In this document: in pieces, positions 33,405 to 42,544 of the stretch | How positions within the stretch are numbered: position 1 is the first letter of the stretch | Layout of the letters: each line of letters opens with the position of its first letter | Assembly: GCA_023437305.1 (NCBI GenBank) | Contig: JAEZGN010000022.1 | Span: 186,001-250,000, forward strand | Length of the DNA: 64,000 nt | Direction: 5' to 3' | Source of the DNA: Bacteroidota bacterium | Lineage (GTDB): Bacteria; Bacteroidota; Bacteroidia; Bacteroidales; Dysgonomonadaceae | Notes under the pieces: model-generated | Told to the model about the DNA's origin: nothing | Databases searched by the model: none | What the model saw: only the letters and a program-made list of their open reading frames with translations | Program-made: the position numbers and the translations under genes

Positions 33405-34856
33405 TTATTTGTTATTTAACTTACTATGCTTAATCCCGTAAGTGAAATATATGATGAATCCAAGGATAGTCCAGCCAATCATTCTTTCCCATGTACTCCA
33501 AGGTAGAGACAGCATTTGTACGATACATATAGCTGCACCTAAGAGTGGAATGATTGGAACAAGTGGTGTTTTGAATGGACGCTTCAGATCGGGCTGAGTT
33601 TTACGTAGTATAACAATCGATATACAAACTATAGTGAATGCCATTAATGTACCGATTGATACTAGTTCGCTGAGTACATGCAATGGAAATAGACCCGCTA
33701 TTAATCCTGTTGCAATACTGGCGAAGATGGTTGCATTATGAGGAACGCCATGTTTAGGACTTACTTTAGAGAAGATACTTGGCAATAAACCATCTTTTGA
33801 AATAGCGTAATATATTCTAGACTGTCCTAACATCATAACTAAGATCACGGAACTAAGTCCGGCAATAGCTCCCAGCTTGATAAAGGGGCTCAGCCATGCC
33901 AAACCTTCACCAGCACGGTCGATAGCTAATGCGATGGGGGCATCTACGTTGAGGTCTTTATAATTTACGATTCCGGTCAAAACTGTTGTTACGCCAATAT
34001 AAAGAATGGCACAGATAAGTAATGATATAAGGATGCCTTTTGGCATATCTTTTTGGGGATTACGGGCTTCTCCCGCAGCCGTAGAAAGGGCATCGAAACC
34101 TAAATATGCATAAAAAACAACAGCAGCCCCACGAAGGATCCCTGTCCATCCAAAGTTCCCGTATTCTCCTGTGTTTTCAGGGATATATGGTATCCAGTTG
34201 CTTGTGTCAATATATGATAAACCAAAGCCTATGAATAATAGAATAACTCCAACTTTTATGACTACAATAACATTGTTGACAAGAGCTGATTGTTTTATTC
34301 CTCCTATAAGAAAAGCGGAAACTATGGCTACGATAAATACAGCAGGGAAGTTGATAATCCTTCCGGTCCACACCCAGCTTCCGTCTTTCAGATGATCGAA
34401 AGTGGCTCCTGCTATTTGCTCAGGGAAATGTATTCCCCATTCGTTCAATAAGCTTAGCATATAACCAGACCATCCTACAGCAACGCTGGAGCATGCAAAA
34501 AGATATTCAAGAACTAGAATCCAACCTACAAACCAAGCTAATATTTCTCCCATTGTAGTGTAACTGTATGAATATACCCCTCCTGATACCGGTATCATTG
34601 CGGCAAATTCAGCATAACACAGACCAGCCATAATACATCCTAATGCTGATATAACAAAAGAAATAGTTAGGGCCGGACCTGCATACATTGCAGCTGCCTG
34701 ACCGGTAATAACGAAGATTCCTGTACCAACAATGGCTCCAATTCCTAAGGTGATGAGATTCGTAGCTGTTAAACTTCTTCTAAGTCCTTCTTTGTTTTCT
34801 GATGGCTCTCCAAGTATAACCGAAATGTCTTTTTTCTTGAATAATCTATCGAGCAT
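33405..34856 (-). CDS. Amino acid permease (APC superfamily, CAT-like), copy 2
   Basis: A 483-residue permease with about 12 helices and near-identical landmarks to copy 1: NLITLGIGAIVGTGIFVITGQAA..AGPALTISFVISALGCIMAGLCYAEFAAMIPVSGGVYSYSY, FYAYLGFDALSTAAGEARNPQKDMPKGIL and a C-terminus FIIYFTYGIKHSKLNNK, nearly the same as copy 1's FIIYFTYGIKHSKLNKR. Both copies also start with a similar cytosolic region (KKDI...ILGEPSENKEGLRRSL). The duplication is therefore full length. Amino-acid specificity is unknown. Confidence 0.93.
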   Translation of the reverse strand: MLDRLFKKKDISVILGEPSENKEGLRRSLTATNLITLGIGAIVGTGIFVITGQAAAMYAGPALTISFVISALGCIMAGLCYAEFAAMIPVSGGVYSYSYTTMGEILAWFVGWILVLEYLFACSSVAVGWSGYMLSLLNEWGIHFPEQIAGATFDHLKDGSWVWTGRIINFPAVFIVAIVSAFLIGGIKQSALVNNVIVVIKVGVILLFIGFGLSYIDTSNWIPYIPENTGEYGNFGWTGILRGAAVVFYAYLGFDALSTAAGEARNPQKDMPKGILISLLICAILYIGVTTVLTGIVNYKDLNVDAPIALAIDRAGEGLAWLSPFIKLGAIAGLSSVILVMMLGQSRIYYAISKDGLLPSIFSKVSPKHGVPHNATIFASIATGLIAGLFPLHVLSELVSIGTLMAFTIVCISIVILRKTQPDLKRPFKTPLVPIIPLLGAAICIVQMLSLPWSTWERMIGWTILGFIIYFTYGIKHSKLNNK

Positions 34857-34871
34857 AATTTAGATTTTGTG

Positions 34872-34879
34872 CAAAAGTA
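34872..34879 (-). promoter_or_regulatory. Candidate -7 element for permease copy 2
   Basis: On the minus strand this is TACTTTTG, a perfect TAnnTTTG, about 16 bases before the start. Confidence 0.4.
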
Positions 34880-35081
34880 AGGAAAATGAAATAAATATCT
34901 TGTTAATGGAAATGTTTTAGATAAAAAGAAATAATTTTTGATAATTTTACGTTTTACTGATATCAATCAGGTTAGAAAAATAGAATGCGAAAAGCAGTAA
35001 GTGGTAATCAAGAAGTAATATAACGAGTTGAAATTTTTACTATTTTTTTAATTACAACAAAAGAAGCTTAACATAAGAAAG

Positions 35082-35630
35082 ATGGCTATATTAGATGATT
35101 TTTTAGACCGTATAGAATTGTTGAACGATGATTTTATGTGGTACAATTATAAAAACAGTCCGGCAACAAAAGAACAAATTGAAGATTATGAAAGAACCTA
35201 TGGGGTAAGGTTTAGCGAAGAAGTGAAGACGTTTTTGCTTTCATTAGGAGCTGTAATACTAGAGGTGGAAGAGAAAATTTGGCCTAGGCCTCAATTATAT
35301 GATGTAGTTCCGGCATGGGAATTTGGGTATGGAATGTTTATTTACGGATTATCCTCAGATAAAAATATGCTACCATGGCTTACTTACGATGAAAAATATA
35401 AGGAGGCCGCAAGTTCTGGCAATGGGAATTATGGACAGATGTTTTATAAACGGAGTGGAAATCTTTATAGGGCATATATAAACAGTAATGGAGTAATAAC
35501 TGTTCTAGAAAATGGAATAAAAGAGGAAGGGATTGTATTTGATGGTAATTTCTATGATTTCCTCATAAATGAGATAGATAAATTGGAAGAAGATTATAAA
35601 GACTATATAAAGAAACATTATAATAAATAA
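35082..35630 (+). CDS. SMI1/KNR4 family protein
   Basis: A 182-residue cytosolic protein. The N-terminal PATKEQIEDYERTYGVRFSEEVKTFLLSLGAVILEVEEKIWPRP is the typical SMI1/KNR4 start, in which an I..FE...G..LP..(Y/F)..FL...G pattern precedes a beta-rich core. The family is the largest group of immunity proteins against polymorphic toxins, but it also has house-keeping members. No toxin, Rhs or secretion gene is nearby. It stands 4 bases before proC, on the same strand, so the two may be co-transcribed. The function here is open. Confidence 0.8.
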   Translation: MAILDDFLDRIELLNDDFMWYNYKNSPATKEQIEDYERTYGVRFSEEVKTFLLSLGAVILEVEEKIWPRPQLYDVVPAWEFGYGMFIYGLSSDKNMLPWLTYDEKYKEAASSGNGNYGQMFYKRSGNLYRAYINSNGVITVLENGIKEEGIVFDGNFYDFLINEIDKLEEDYKDYIKKHYNK

Positions 35631-35634
35631 GCGT

Positions 35635-36420
35635 ATGAAAATATCGATTATAGGCGGAGGAAATATGGGCGGAGCTATTGCCCGAGGATTATCTACAGGC
35701 TTACTTTTTAAAGCTGAGGATATAACGGTCGTTACTAAGACTTCGACTTCAGCAAAACGGTTTAAAGATTCGGGAGCAGGCTTAAATGTAGTAGCAAGTG
35801 AGTACGATTCATTAGATACAGCCGATATTGTAATTGTTGCAGTTAAACCGTGGCTTATAGAGGAGGTATTGTTGCAAAACAAAGATAGATTGAAAAATCC
35901 AGCTCAGATATTGGTGTCTGTTGCTTCCGGTATTTCACTAGAGCAGTTAGCAAGTTGGTCGGTAGTTGGGAAAAGTATCTTTCGGGTGATGCCAAACACA
36001 GCGATTGCCGAAAAACAAAGTATGACTTTTGTCTCTACTCGGAATACTCAAAAAGAAGATATAACACAAATTGTGGATATCTTTAATGAATTAGGAAAGA
36101 CAGAATTAATCGACGAAAAGCTATTGCCTGCAGCAACATCTTTAGCATCGTGCGGTATAGCCTATGCGTTTCGTTATATTAGAGCGGCGATGGAAGGTGG
36201 CGTAGAGATGGGGTTGTATCCAAATCAGGCTAAAGAAATAGTAATGCAGACATTGCTTGGTGCAGTAGCACTGCTTGAGGCAAATGGCTCCCATCCTGAG
36301 GCTGAAATTGATAAAGTCACTACAGCCGGAGGTATAACGATAAAGGGACTTAATGAGATGGAGCATGCAGGGTTTACATCATCGGTTATCAAAGGGTTGA
36401 AAGCAAGTAATGTAAAGTGA
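35635..36420 (+). CDS. proC: Pyrroline-5-carboxylate reductase
   Basis: Last step of proline synthesis: reduces 1-pyrroline-5-carboxylate with NAD(P)H. The 261-residue sequence begins KISIIGGGNMGGAIARGL (Rossmann motif), continues with VIVAVKPWLIEEVL, VASGISLEQL, FRVMPNTAIAEKQSMTFVS, and has the C-terminal helical dimer domain with ASCGIAYAFRYIRAAMEGGVEMGL and VTTAGGITIKGLNEME. All family blocks are present and length is normal. The gene follows the SMI1/KNR4 gene by 4 bases and is closed by a terminator. Confidence 0.96.
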   Translation: MKISIIGGGNMGGAIARGLSTGLLFKAEDITVVTKTSTSAKRFKDSGAGLNVVASEYDSLDTADIVIVAVKPWLIEEVLLQNKDRLKNPAQILVSVASGISLEQLASWSVVGKSIFRVMPNTAIAEKQSMTFVSTRNTQKEDITQIVDIFNELGKTELIDEKLLPAATSLASCGIAYAFRYIRAAMEGGVEMGLYPNQAKEIVMQTLLGAVALLEANGSHPEAEIDKVTTAGGITIKGLNEMEHAGFTSSVIKGLKASNVK

Positions 36421-36441
36421 TATATATTCTGAATTATATAG

Positions 36442-36472
36442 AGTCTTACTCAAAATAGTAAGACTTTTTTTA
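36442..36472 (+). terminator. Terminator after proC
   Basis: AGTCTTACT (36442-36450) pairs with AGTAAGACT (36457-36465), followed by a T-run. Confidence 0.88.
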
Positions 36473-36727
36473 TACATATAAATCGCTCGATAGCCTGATT
36501 GTATTTGTGTTTTGTGCATAGATTATTCTATCATAATAAAAAATAAAAAGTAAAATCGGCGATAGTGATTTCACTTATATATATTATCTTTACGAATTCG
36601 TACTAGGCTACTTTTCGATACAAATAGCCGTACTAAGAGATTGGCAAAAAAGCATATTGTTGTCGTATTTAACAAAAAAAATGCTAGTCTATCTCTCTTG
36701 AGACAGAAGAAAGAAAAACTATATATA

Positions 36728-38455
36728 ATGATTTACAAATGGAATTACGAAGCCCTAACAACCCAGCAAAAAGAGCAGAGAGATGAGCTTGCTAAGAAAT
36801 TAGGCATAAGCCCTGTTCTTTGCCAACTCTTGATTCAGAGAGGGATATCTTCTGCCGAAGAGGCCCGTAAGTTTTTTCACCCTAGTTTGAGAGACTTGCA
36901 CGACCCCTTCTTGTTGCCTGATATGGATAAGGCTATAAAGAGAATAGAAAAGGCACTGGGACAAAAACAACGTATACTTATATACGGAGATTATGATGTA
37001 GATGGAACAACTGCGGTTGCTCTTGTGTACAAATTCCTCCGGAAGTTTACTACCAATCTCGATTACTATATTCCCGACCGTTACGATGAAGGTTATGGGA
37101 TATCGGAACAAGGTATAGACTATGCAGAGGAAACAGGTGTTAAGTTAATCATTGCGCTCGACTGTGGTATAAAGGCAAATGAAAAAATAGACTATGCTAA
37201 AAGTAAGGGGATTGATTTTATCATCGGTGATCACCACATGCCCGATGATGTTTTGCCCGATGCGGTAGCGGTAATAGATGCCAAACGCTTAGACTCTACA
37301 TATCCTTACGAACACCTTTCGGGATGTGGGGTCGGTTTCAAGCTTGTACAGGCATTGGCTCAGAGTAATAAAATCGATTTTTCTGAAATTACAGATTTGC
37401 TCGATCTGGTAGCTGTAAGTGTAGCTTCCGATATTGTACCTATCACAGGAGAAAATAGGGTACTTACTTATTTTGGATTGAAACAGATAAATTCGAATCC
37501 CAGTTTAGGACTGAAAGGCATAATTGATATTTGCGGCTTAACATATAAGAACATTACAGTCAATGATATAATTTTCAAAATCGGACCTCGTATCAATGCT
37601 TCGGGACGTATGATGAAAGGAAAAGAGGCTGTAGATTTACTTTTGTCGAGCACGATAGAAGATGCTCGTGAGAAAAGTATGAATATAGATCATTATAATG
37701 ATGATCGTCGTGAACTCGATAAACGAATTACTGAAGAAGCAATACTGTTTATCGATGAAAATGTAGATATGAAAGAGAAGAAAAGTATCGTTATCTACAA
37801 CGAAACATGGCATAAGGGTGTTATCGGGATTGTCGCTTCACGTTTGACCGAAAAATATTTACGACCGGCTGTTGTTCTTACCAAGTCTCAGGGGTTAATT
37901 ACCGGCTCAGCCCGTTCGGTAATGGGGTTTGATGTTTATAAGGCAATTGAAGCCTGCAAAGATATTTTAGAAAACTTTGGAGGCCATACCTATGCTGCCG
38001 GATTATCATTGAAAGAAGAAAATTTAAAGGAATTCAAGAGCCGTTTCGAAGCTCTTTCTCTCGAGATGATAGCTCCCGAGATGATGCGACCTCAGATACG
38101 TGTTGATGCCGAACTCTCGTTCAAAGAAATAAATCAGAAGTTTACCGAAGATTTGGCTGCTTTTGCTCCTTTTGGTCCTGAAAATCTGAATCCTATATTT
38201 GTGACATGCAATGTAATGGATTATGGTACAAGTAAATTGGTAGGAAAAGATAATGTTCATCTCAAGCTTGAAATGATAGACGATACGCTGTCGACACCTG
38301 TTAATGGGATTGCTTTCAGACAACAGGATAGTTCAGAGAAGGTTAAGAGCGGCAAGCCTTTTGATATATGTTATACATTGGAAGAAAATACGCATAATGG
38401 CAAGACTAATATTCAGCTTTATGTGAAAGATATTGATACCGGACAATTTTGCTAA
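36728..38455 (+). CDS. recJ: Single-stranded-DNA-specific exonuclease RecJ
   Basis: 5'-to-3' ssDNA exonuclease for recombination and mismatch repair. ATG at 36728 (MIYKWNYEAL) is the family start; an in-frame ATG at 36641 would add 29 basic residues not seen in RecJ. Motifs: GDYDVDGT (residues 87-94, metal ligands D88, D90, D92), DHH at 168-170 (GDHHMP), LSGCGVGFKL, and the DHHA1 domain with GSARSVMGFDVYKAIEAC...FGGHTYAAGLSL. The OB-fold follows to a total of 575 residues. It is followed by an MBL lipoprotein gene 18 bases downstream, then recQ. Confidence 0.96.
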   Translation: MIYKWNYEALTTQQKEQRDELAKKLGISPVLCQLLIQRGISSAEEARKFFHPSLRDLHDPFLLPDMDKAIKRIEKALGQKQRILIYGDYDVDGTTAVALVYKFLRKFTTNLDYYIPDRYDEGYGISEQGIDYAEETGVKLIIALDCGIKANEKIDYAKSKGIDFIIGDHHMPDDVLPDAVAVIDAKRLDSTYPYEHLSGCGVGFKLVQALAQSNKIDFSEITDLLDLVAVSVASDIVPITGENRVLTYFGLKQINSNPSLGLKGIIDICGLTYKNITVNDIIFKIGPRINASGRMMKGKEAVDLLLSSTIEDAREKSMNIDHYNDDRRELDKRITEEAILFIDENVDMKEKKSIVIYNETWHKGVIGIVASRLTEKYLRPAVVLTKSQGLITGSARSVMGFDVYKAIEACKDILENFGGHTYAAGLSLKEENLKEFKSRFEALSLEMIAPEMMRPQIRVDAELSFKEINQKFTEDLAAFAPFGPENLNPIFVTCNVMDYGTSKLVGKDNVHLKLEMIDDTLSTPVNGIAFRQQDSSEKVKSGKPFDICYTLEENTHNGKTNIQLYVKDIDTGQFC

Positions 38456-38473
38456 CATCAAAATTATAAGCTT

Positions 38474-39271
38474 ATGAGGAAATCATTATTATCAATATTA
38501 GTATTAACTACAGTTTTATTCGTTTCTTGTGGTAATAAATCTACAGCAAATTCATCTGTAGCGTCAACCGATTCATTAAGTATGGATACTCAACCTGAAT
38601 ATATTAAAGCGGATGTGTACGAAACCAATGCCGGGCCTTTGAAAGTGACTCTGATTGGTCATGCTTCACTTATGTTCGAGTTTGGAGGGAAAATAATACA
38701 TGTAGATCCGTACTCAAAAGTAGCAGACTATTCGAAGTTGCCTAAGGCTGATTTGGTGTTGCTGACCCATGAGCATGGGGATCATCTCGATAGTGCAGCT
38801 ATTGCTGCCGTGAAAAAGGCTGATACACATTTTATTGTATCTAAGGTATGTAATGAAATCCTTAAATATGGTGATGTAATCAATAATGGTGATCATACTC
38901 ACTGGGCTAATCTGCATATAGATGCTGTGCCTGCATATAACATTGTGAATAAAAAGCCGGATGGAGAAGCTTATCATCCAAAAGGTAGAGGAAACGGATA
39001 CATTATAGCATTCGGAGATAAAAGAGTATATGTAGCTGGAGATACCGAAAATATCCCTGAAATGGATAAGTTGAAAGGTACAATAGATATTGCTTTTTTA
39101 CCCAAAAATCTTCCTTATACAATGAGTGATGACATGTTTATTGATGCTGCTAAAAAAGTGCAACCGAAAGTTCTTTACCCTTATCACATGTCAGAATTTG
39201 ATCAGGAAAAAATAGGTAAGTCCTTGGATGGTACTAATATAAAATTAGAGATTCGTCCAATGAAAAACTAA
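38474..39271 (+). CDS. MBL fold metallo-hydrolase lipoprotein
   Basis: A 265-residue lipoprotein: signal and lipobox ending FVSC with Cys19, a Ser/Thr-rich tether of about 25 residues, then a metallo-beta-lactamase fold. The metal motif THEHGDHLD is intact, as are AGDTENIPEM (later Asp ligand) and YPYHMSEF (late His). It begins VTLIGHASLMFEFGGKIIHVDPYSK, a typical UPF0173/L-ascorbate-lactonase-like pattern. Being lipid-anchored outside the cytosol is unusual for this group. Substrate unknown. The gene is 18 bases after recJ and probably shares its transcript. Confidence 0.87.
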   Translation: MRKSLLSILVLTTVLFVSCGNKSTANSSVASTDSLSMDTQPEYIKADVYETNAGPLKVTLIGHASLMFEFGGKIIHVDPYSKVADYSKLPKADLVLLTHEHGDHLDSAAIAAVKKADTHFIVSKVCNEILKYGDVINNGDHTHWANLHIDAVPAYNIVNKKPDGEAYHPKGRGNGYIIAFGDKRVYVAGDTENIPEMDKLKGTIDIAFLPKNLPYTMSDDMFIDAAKKVQPKVLYPYHMSEFDQEKIGKSLDGTNIKLEIRPMKN

Positions 39272-39299
39272 TATAGGAATAAACTGAATTTAATGTGCC

Positions 39300-39342
39300 A
39301 ATATGCCAATATTATAATCAAATTGGGATGTTGGCATATTTA
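39300..39342 (+). terminator. Terminator between the MBL lipoprotein and recQ genes
   Basis: ATATGCCAA (39301-39309) pairs with TTGGCATAT (39331-39339) around a 21-base loop, followed by TTAT. The long loop makes it weaker than others in the window. Confidence 0.55.
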
Positions 39343-39358
39343 TTAATAGGTTTTTAGA

Positions 39359-41263
39359 ATGGATATATATCACAAAATATTAAAGCAATATTGGGGTTAC
39401 GATGAGTTTCGTCCATTACAGGAAGATATTATCCATTCCGTTAGCCAAGGGAAAGATACATTGGGGCTTATGCCCACAGGTGGAGGAAAATCTCTAACTT
39501 TTCAGGTGCCGGCAATGGCTATGGAGGGTATTTGTATCGTTGTTACCCCCCTCATTGCATTGATGAAAGACCAGGTGGACAATCTTCGCGAAAGAGGGAT
39601 TAAAGCCTTGGCTGTATATTCGGGAATGACTCGCCAAGAGATTATAACAACACTCGAGAATGCTGTATTTGGTGATTATAAGTTTCTATATGTATCACCT
39701 GAAAGGCTTGCCACTCAACTTTTTCTGAGTAAGCTTCAACATATGAATGTCTGCCTACTTGTAGTAGATGAGTCGCATTGTATCTCTCAATGGGGGTACG
39801 ATTTCCGCCCGTCTTATCTTCGGATAGTAGAAATACGTCAGCATATACCAGAAGTGCCGGTATTGGCTCTTACTGCGACTGCAACAGCCGATGTGATCGA
39901 TGATATTCAAGAGCAGCTTCACTTTAAGGAAAAAAATGTATTCCGAAAAAGTTTCGAGCGCAAGAATTTGGCATATATCGTTCGTAGCACAGAGGGAAAA
40001 CAAGAAGAGTTAGTTCGGATTCTCGAAAAAATAAAAGGGTCTGCCATTGTATATGTGCGTAGCAGGCAGCGTACGAAAGAGATATCTGATTTCTTAATTA
40101 AAAATGGTTTTTCATCCGATTTCTATCATGCAGGATTGAATGCTTCGGATAAAATACGCAAGCAAAATGCATGGAAAAATAATGAGATTAGAATAATAGT
40201 TTGTACAAATGCCTTTGGAATGGGAATAGATAAGCCCGATGTCCGCTTGGTAGTACATACCGATCTACCTAATTCTATCGAAGAATATTTTCAGGAAGCG
40301 GGACGTGGAGGACGTGATGGAGAAAAGTCTTATGCGGTTATATTGTACGATAGAAATGATAGTGCTAAACTCAAAAAGCGCATAAGAGATGAATTTCCTG
40401 AAAGGGAGTTTATCTTTCAGGTATATCAATCTTTAGCTTATTTTTTTCAAATAGCTGAAGGTTATGGAACAGGTATGATTTATGATTTTAATATCCATCA
40501 ATTCTGTTCGGTGTATAAGTTGCCAATACTACCTGTACATAATGCTTTAAAAATTCTTGATCTTGCCGGTTATATTGAATATACGGATGAAGTAGATAAT
40601 CGTTCTAGGCTCATGTTTACTGTTTACCGAGACGATTTATACCATTATAATTTTGATAAGGAGTATGAGCAATTGGTAAACACAATATTGCGACTTTATA
40701 CCGGACTTTTTACCAATTATGCAACTATAAATGAGGCTGAGATAGCTTTAAGGATGGATAAGTCGCGGAATGCAGTTTATGAGATGCTCAAGGTGCTAGA
40801 TAAAAGAAATATTATTGATTTTATACCTCATAAAAAAACACCATTAATTGCTTATACTCAACCTCGTATAGATGTTAAGTATCTTTATATTCCCCGAATA
40901 GTGAACGAAGATCGTCGATTTCGCTTCGAGAAACGCATAGAGGCGATTAGTCATTATGCAGAACAAAATGAAATATGTCGAAGCCGGATCTTACTCTCTT
41001 ATTTTGGCGAAAAGAAAATAAATGATTGCGGGCAGTGTGATATATGCTTGGCTAAGAATGGTTCGGGGCTAAATAATAAGACGTTTAACGAAATAGCTCA
41101 GGCTGTAAAAGGTTTGATAAAGAGTGATTTATTGTCTGTCGATCATATTATATCTTCTTTGTCTGAATATAATCAAAAAGACATCTTGGATACCATTCGC
41201 TTTTTAGTTGATCGTGGCGAATTGGAAATGATATCAGGTAAAGTACGTGTAATAAACGCCTAA
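39359..41263 (+). CDS. recQ: ATP-dependent DNA helicase RecQ
   Basis: 3'-to-5' DNA helicase of 634 residues. Helicase motifs are all present: LMPTGGGKSLTFQVPA (Walker A), DESHCISQWGYDFRPSY (Walker B and aromatic-rich loop), LALTATAT, AIVYVRSR, FGMGIDKPDVRLVVH and QEAGRGGRDG. The zinc-binding part follows (ICRSRILLSYFGEKKINDCGQCDIC), then a winged-helix region ending near the C-terminus. I see no HRDC domain, so this is the short form found alongside a longer RecQ in many Bacteroidota. It may rely on other factors for Holliday junction binding. Confidence 0.95.
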   Translation: MDIYHKILKQYWGYDEFRPLQEDIIHSVSQGKDTLGLMPTGGGKSLTFQVPAMAMEGICIVVTPLIALMKDQVDNLRERGIKALAVYSGMTRQEIITTLENAVFGDYKFLYVSPERLATQLFLSKLQHMNVCLLVVDESHCISQWGYDFRPSYLRIVEIRQHIPEVPVLALTATATADVIDDIQEQLHFKEKNVFRKSFERKNLAYIVRSTEGKQEELVRILEKIKGSAIVYVRSRQRTKEISDFLIKNGFSSDFYHAGLNASDKIRKQNAWKNNEIRIIVCTNAFGMGIDKPDVRLVVHTDLPNSIEEYFQEAGRGGRDGEKSYAVILYDRNDSAKLKKRIRDEFPEREFIFQVYQSLAYFFQIAEGYGTGMIYDFNIHQFCSVYKLPILPVHNALKILDLAGYIEYTDEVDNRSRLMFTVYRDDLYHYNFDKEYEQLVNTILRLYTGLFTNYATINEAEIALRMDKSRNAVYEMLKVLDKRNIIDFIPHKKTPLIAYTQPRIDVKYLYIPRIVNEDRRFRFEKRIEAISHYAEQNEICRSRILLSYFGEKKINDCGQCDICLAKNGSGLNNKTFNEIAQAVKGLIKSDLLSVDHIISSLSEYNQKDILDTIRFLVDRGELEMISGKVRVINA

Positions 41264-41340
41264 CACTTATCTTATAACTTACAACTTTATATTATCTTTA
41301 CAGGATTATCGTTTTACTTTAAAAAAAACGTCATTTTGTT

Positions 41341-41808
41341 ATGGATAAATATGAGGATTTGAGAATATTGGAAGATCTAAGATCGAAAGGAGCCATATCA
41401 GAAGAAGAATATCAAAGGGAAAAGGATAAAATCCTGAATTCCTCTTTTAGTGGCCAAACGAAAAATTCACTCGGTATGGAAGAAAACACATACTTGATGT
41501 TGATGCACCTTTCTCAGTTTGCCGGATTCATTATTGCCGGCTTGGGTTTTGTTATCCCAATTGTGATGTGGTTGGTTAATGCAGATAAGAGTGATGCTGT
41601 AAGCAGGCATGGCAAGAATATCGCCAACTTTATGTTGAGTATGCTTATCTATATAGTTATATCAATCATACTTTGTCTCGTCCTTATTGGTATACCTATG
41701 CTTATCGCTTTAGGAATAATTGAGATTGTGTTTATTATTATTGCTGCCGTAAAAGCCAATAATGGAGAGTATTGGAAATATCCTCTAAGTATACCGTTTT
41801 TTACCTGA
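41341..41808 (+). CDS. SHOCT and DUF4870 domain membrane protein
   Basis: A 155-residue protein with a short N-terminal SHOCT-type helix pair (LRILEDLRSKGAISEEEYQREKDKIL, about residues 5-32), then a DUF4870 membrane domain with three helices (HLSQFAGFIIAGLGFVIPIVMWL, DAVSRHGKNIANFMLSMLIYIVISIIL, LIALGIIEIVFIIIAAVKANNGEYWKYP). DUF4870/Tic20-like proteins are uncharacterised in bacteria. It lies 5 bases before hisA on the same strand and so probably heads the transcript that carries hisAF-IE and ftsE. That context does not reveal its role. Confidence 0.87.
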   Translation: MDKYEDLRILEDLRSKGAISEEEYQREKDKILNSSFSGQTKNSLGMEENTYLMLMHLSQFAGFIIAGLGFVIPIVMWLVNADKSDAVSRHGKNIANFMLSMLIYIVISIILCLVLIGIPMLIALGIIEIVFIIIAAVKANNGEYWKYPLSIPFFT

Positions 41809-41813
41809 TATAA

Positions 41814-42530
41814 ATGATAGAAATAATTCCTGCTATAGATCTAATTGATGGGAAGTGTGTACGACTTTCGCAAGGAGACTATGAAGCCAAAAAAGTATAT
41901 AATGAAGATCCCTTGGAGGTTGCCAAAATGTTTGAAGGTGCCGGTATTCGGCGTTTACACTTGGTAGACCTTGATGGAGCTAAAGCAAAGCATATAGTAA
42001 ATCAATCAGTATTGGAGAAAATTGCATCCAACACATCCCTTATCATTGATTTTGGAGGAGGTGTGCAAAGTGATGAGGATATTGAAATTGCTTTTAATTC
42101 GGGTGCATCAATGGTTACCGGAGGCAGCATTGCTATCCGAAATAAGGAGCTTTTTACATCTTGGATAACCAGATATGGAGCAGATAAGATTATACTTGGT
42201 GCCGATTGTAAAGATCATAAGATTGCTGTTTCAGGTTGGCAGGAAGCAACCTCAGTTGAGGTAATACCTTTTATCGGCGATTATAACCAAAAAGGTATAT
42301 CCAAAGTTGTTTGCACCGATATTAGTAAAGATGGCATGTTGCAAGGCCCATCGATTGATTTGTATAAAGATATATTGAATGTTTTTCCGAATTTGTATCT
42401 CATAGCCAGTGGTGGCGTCAGCTGCTTTCAGGATATACTCGATTTAGAAAAATCGGGAGTGCCTGCCGTTATTTTAGGAAAGGCTATTTATGAGAATAGA
42501 GTTACGCTAAAAGAATTGAGTAGGAGATAA
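41814..42530 (+). CDS. hisA: ProFAR isomerase HisA
   Basis: 1-(5-phosphoribosyl)-5-[(5-phosphoribosylamino)methylideneamino]imidazole-4-carboxamide isomerase, a step of histidine synthesis. The 238-residue TIM barrel begins IEIIPAIDLIDGKCVRLSQGDY (catalytic Asp8 in AIDL), continues LHLVDLDGAKA, FGGGVQSDEDIE, GGSIAIRN and the second-half phosphate motif ASGGVS. The family Asp in CTDISKDGM is present. It is first of the hisA-hisF-hisIE run. hisG, hisD, hisC, hisB and hisH are not in the window. Confidence 0.96.
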   Translation: MIEIIPAIDLIDGKCVRLSQGDYEAKKVYNEDPLEVAKMFEGAGIRRLHLVDLDGAKAKHIVNQSVLEKIASNTSLIIDFGGGVQSDEDIEIAFNSGASMVTGGSIAIRNKELFTSWITRYGADKIILGADCKDHKIAVSGWQEATSVEVIPFIGDYNQKGISKVVCTDISKDGMLQGPSIDLYKDILNVFPNLYLIASGGVSCFQDILDLEKSGVPAVILGKAIYENRVTLKELSRR

Positions 42531-42544
42531 AATAAAAAGAATAC

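Noticed and set aside
36641..36727. 29-residue extension of RecJ
   Set aside because: RecJ proteins start near MIYKWNYE; the extra part is basic and unlike the family, and the likely promoter lies in it.
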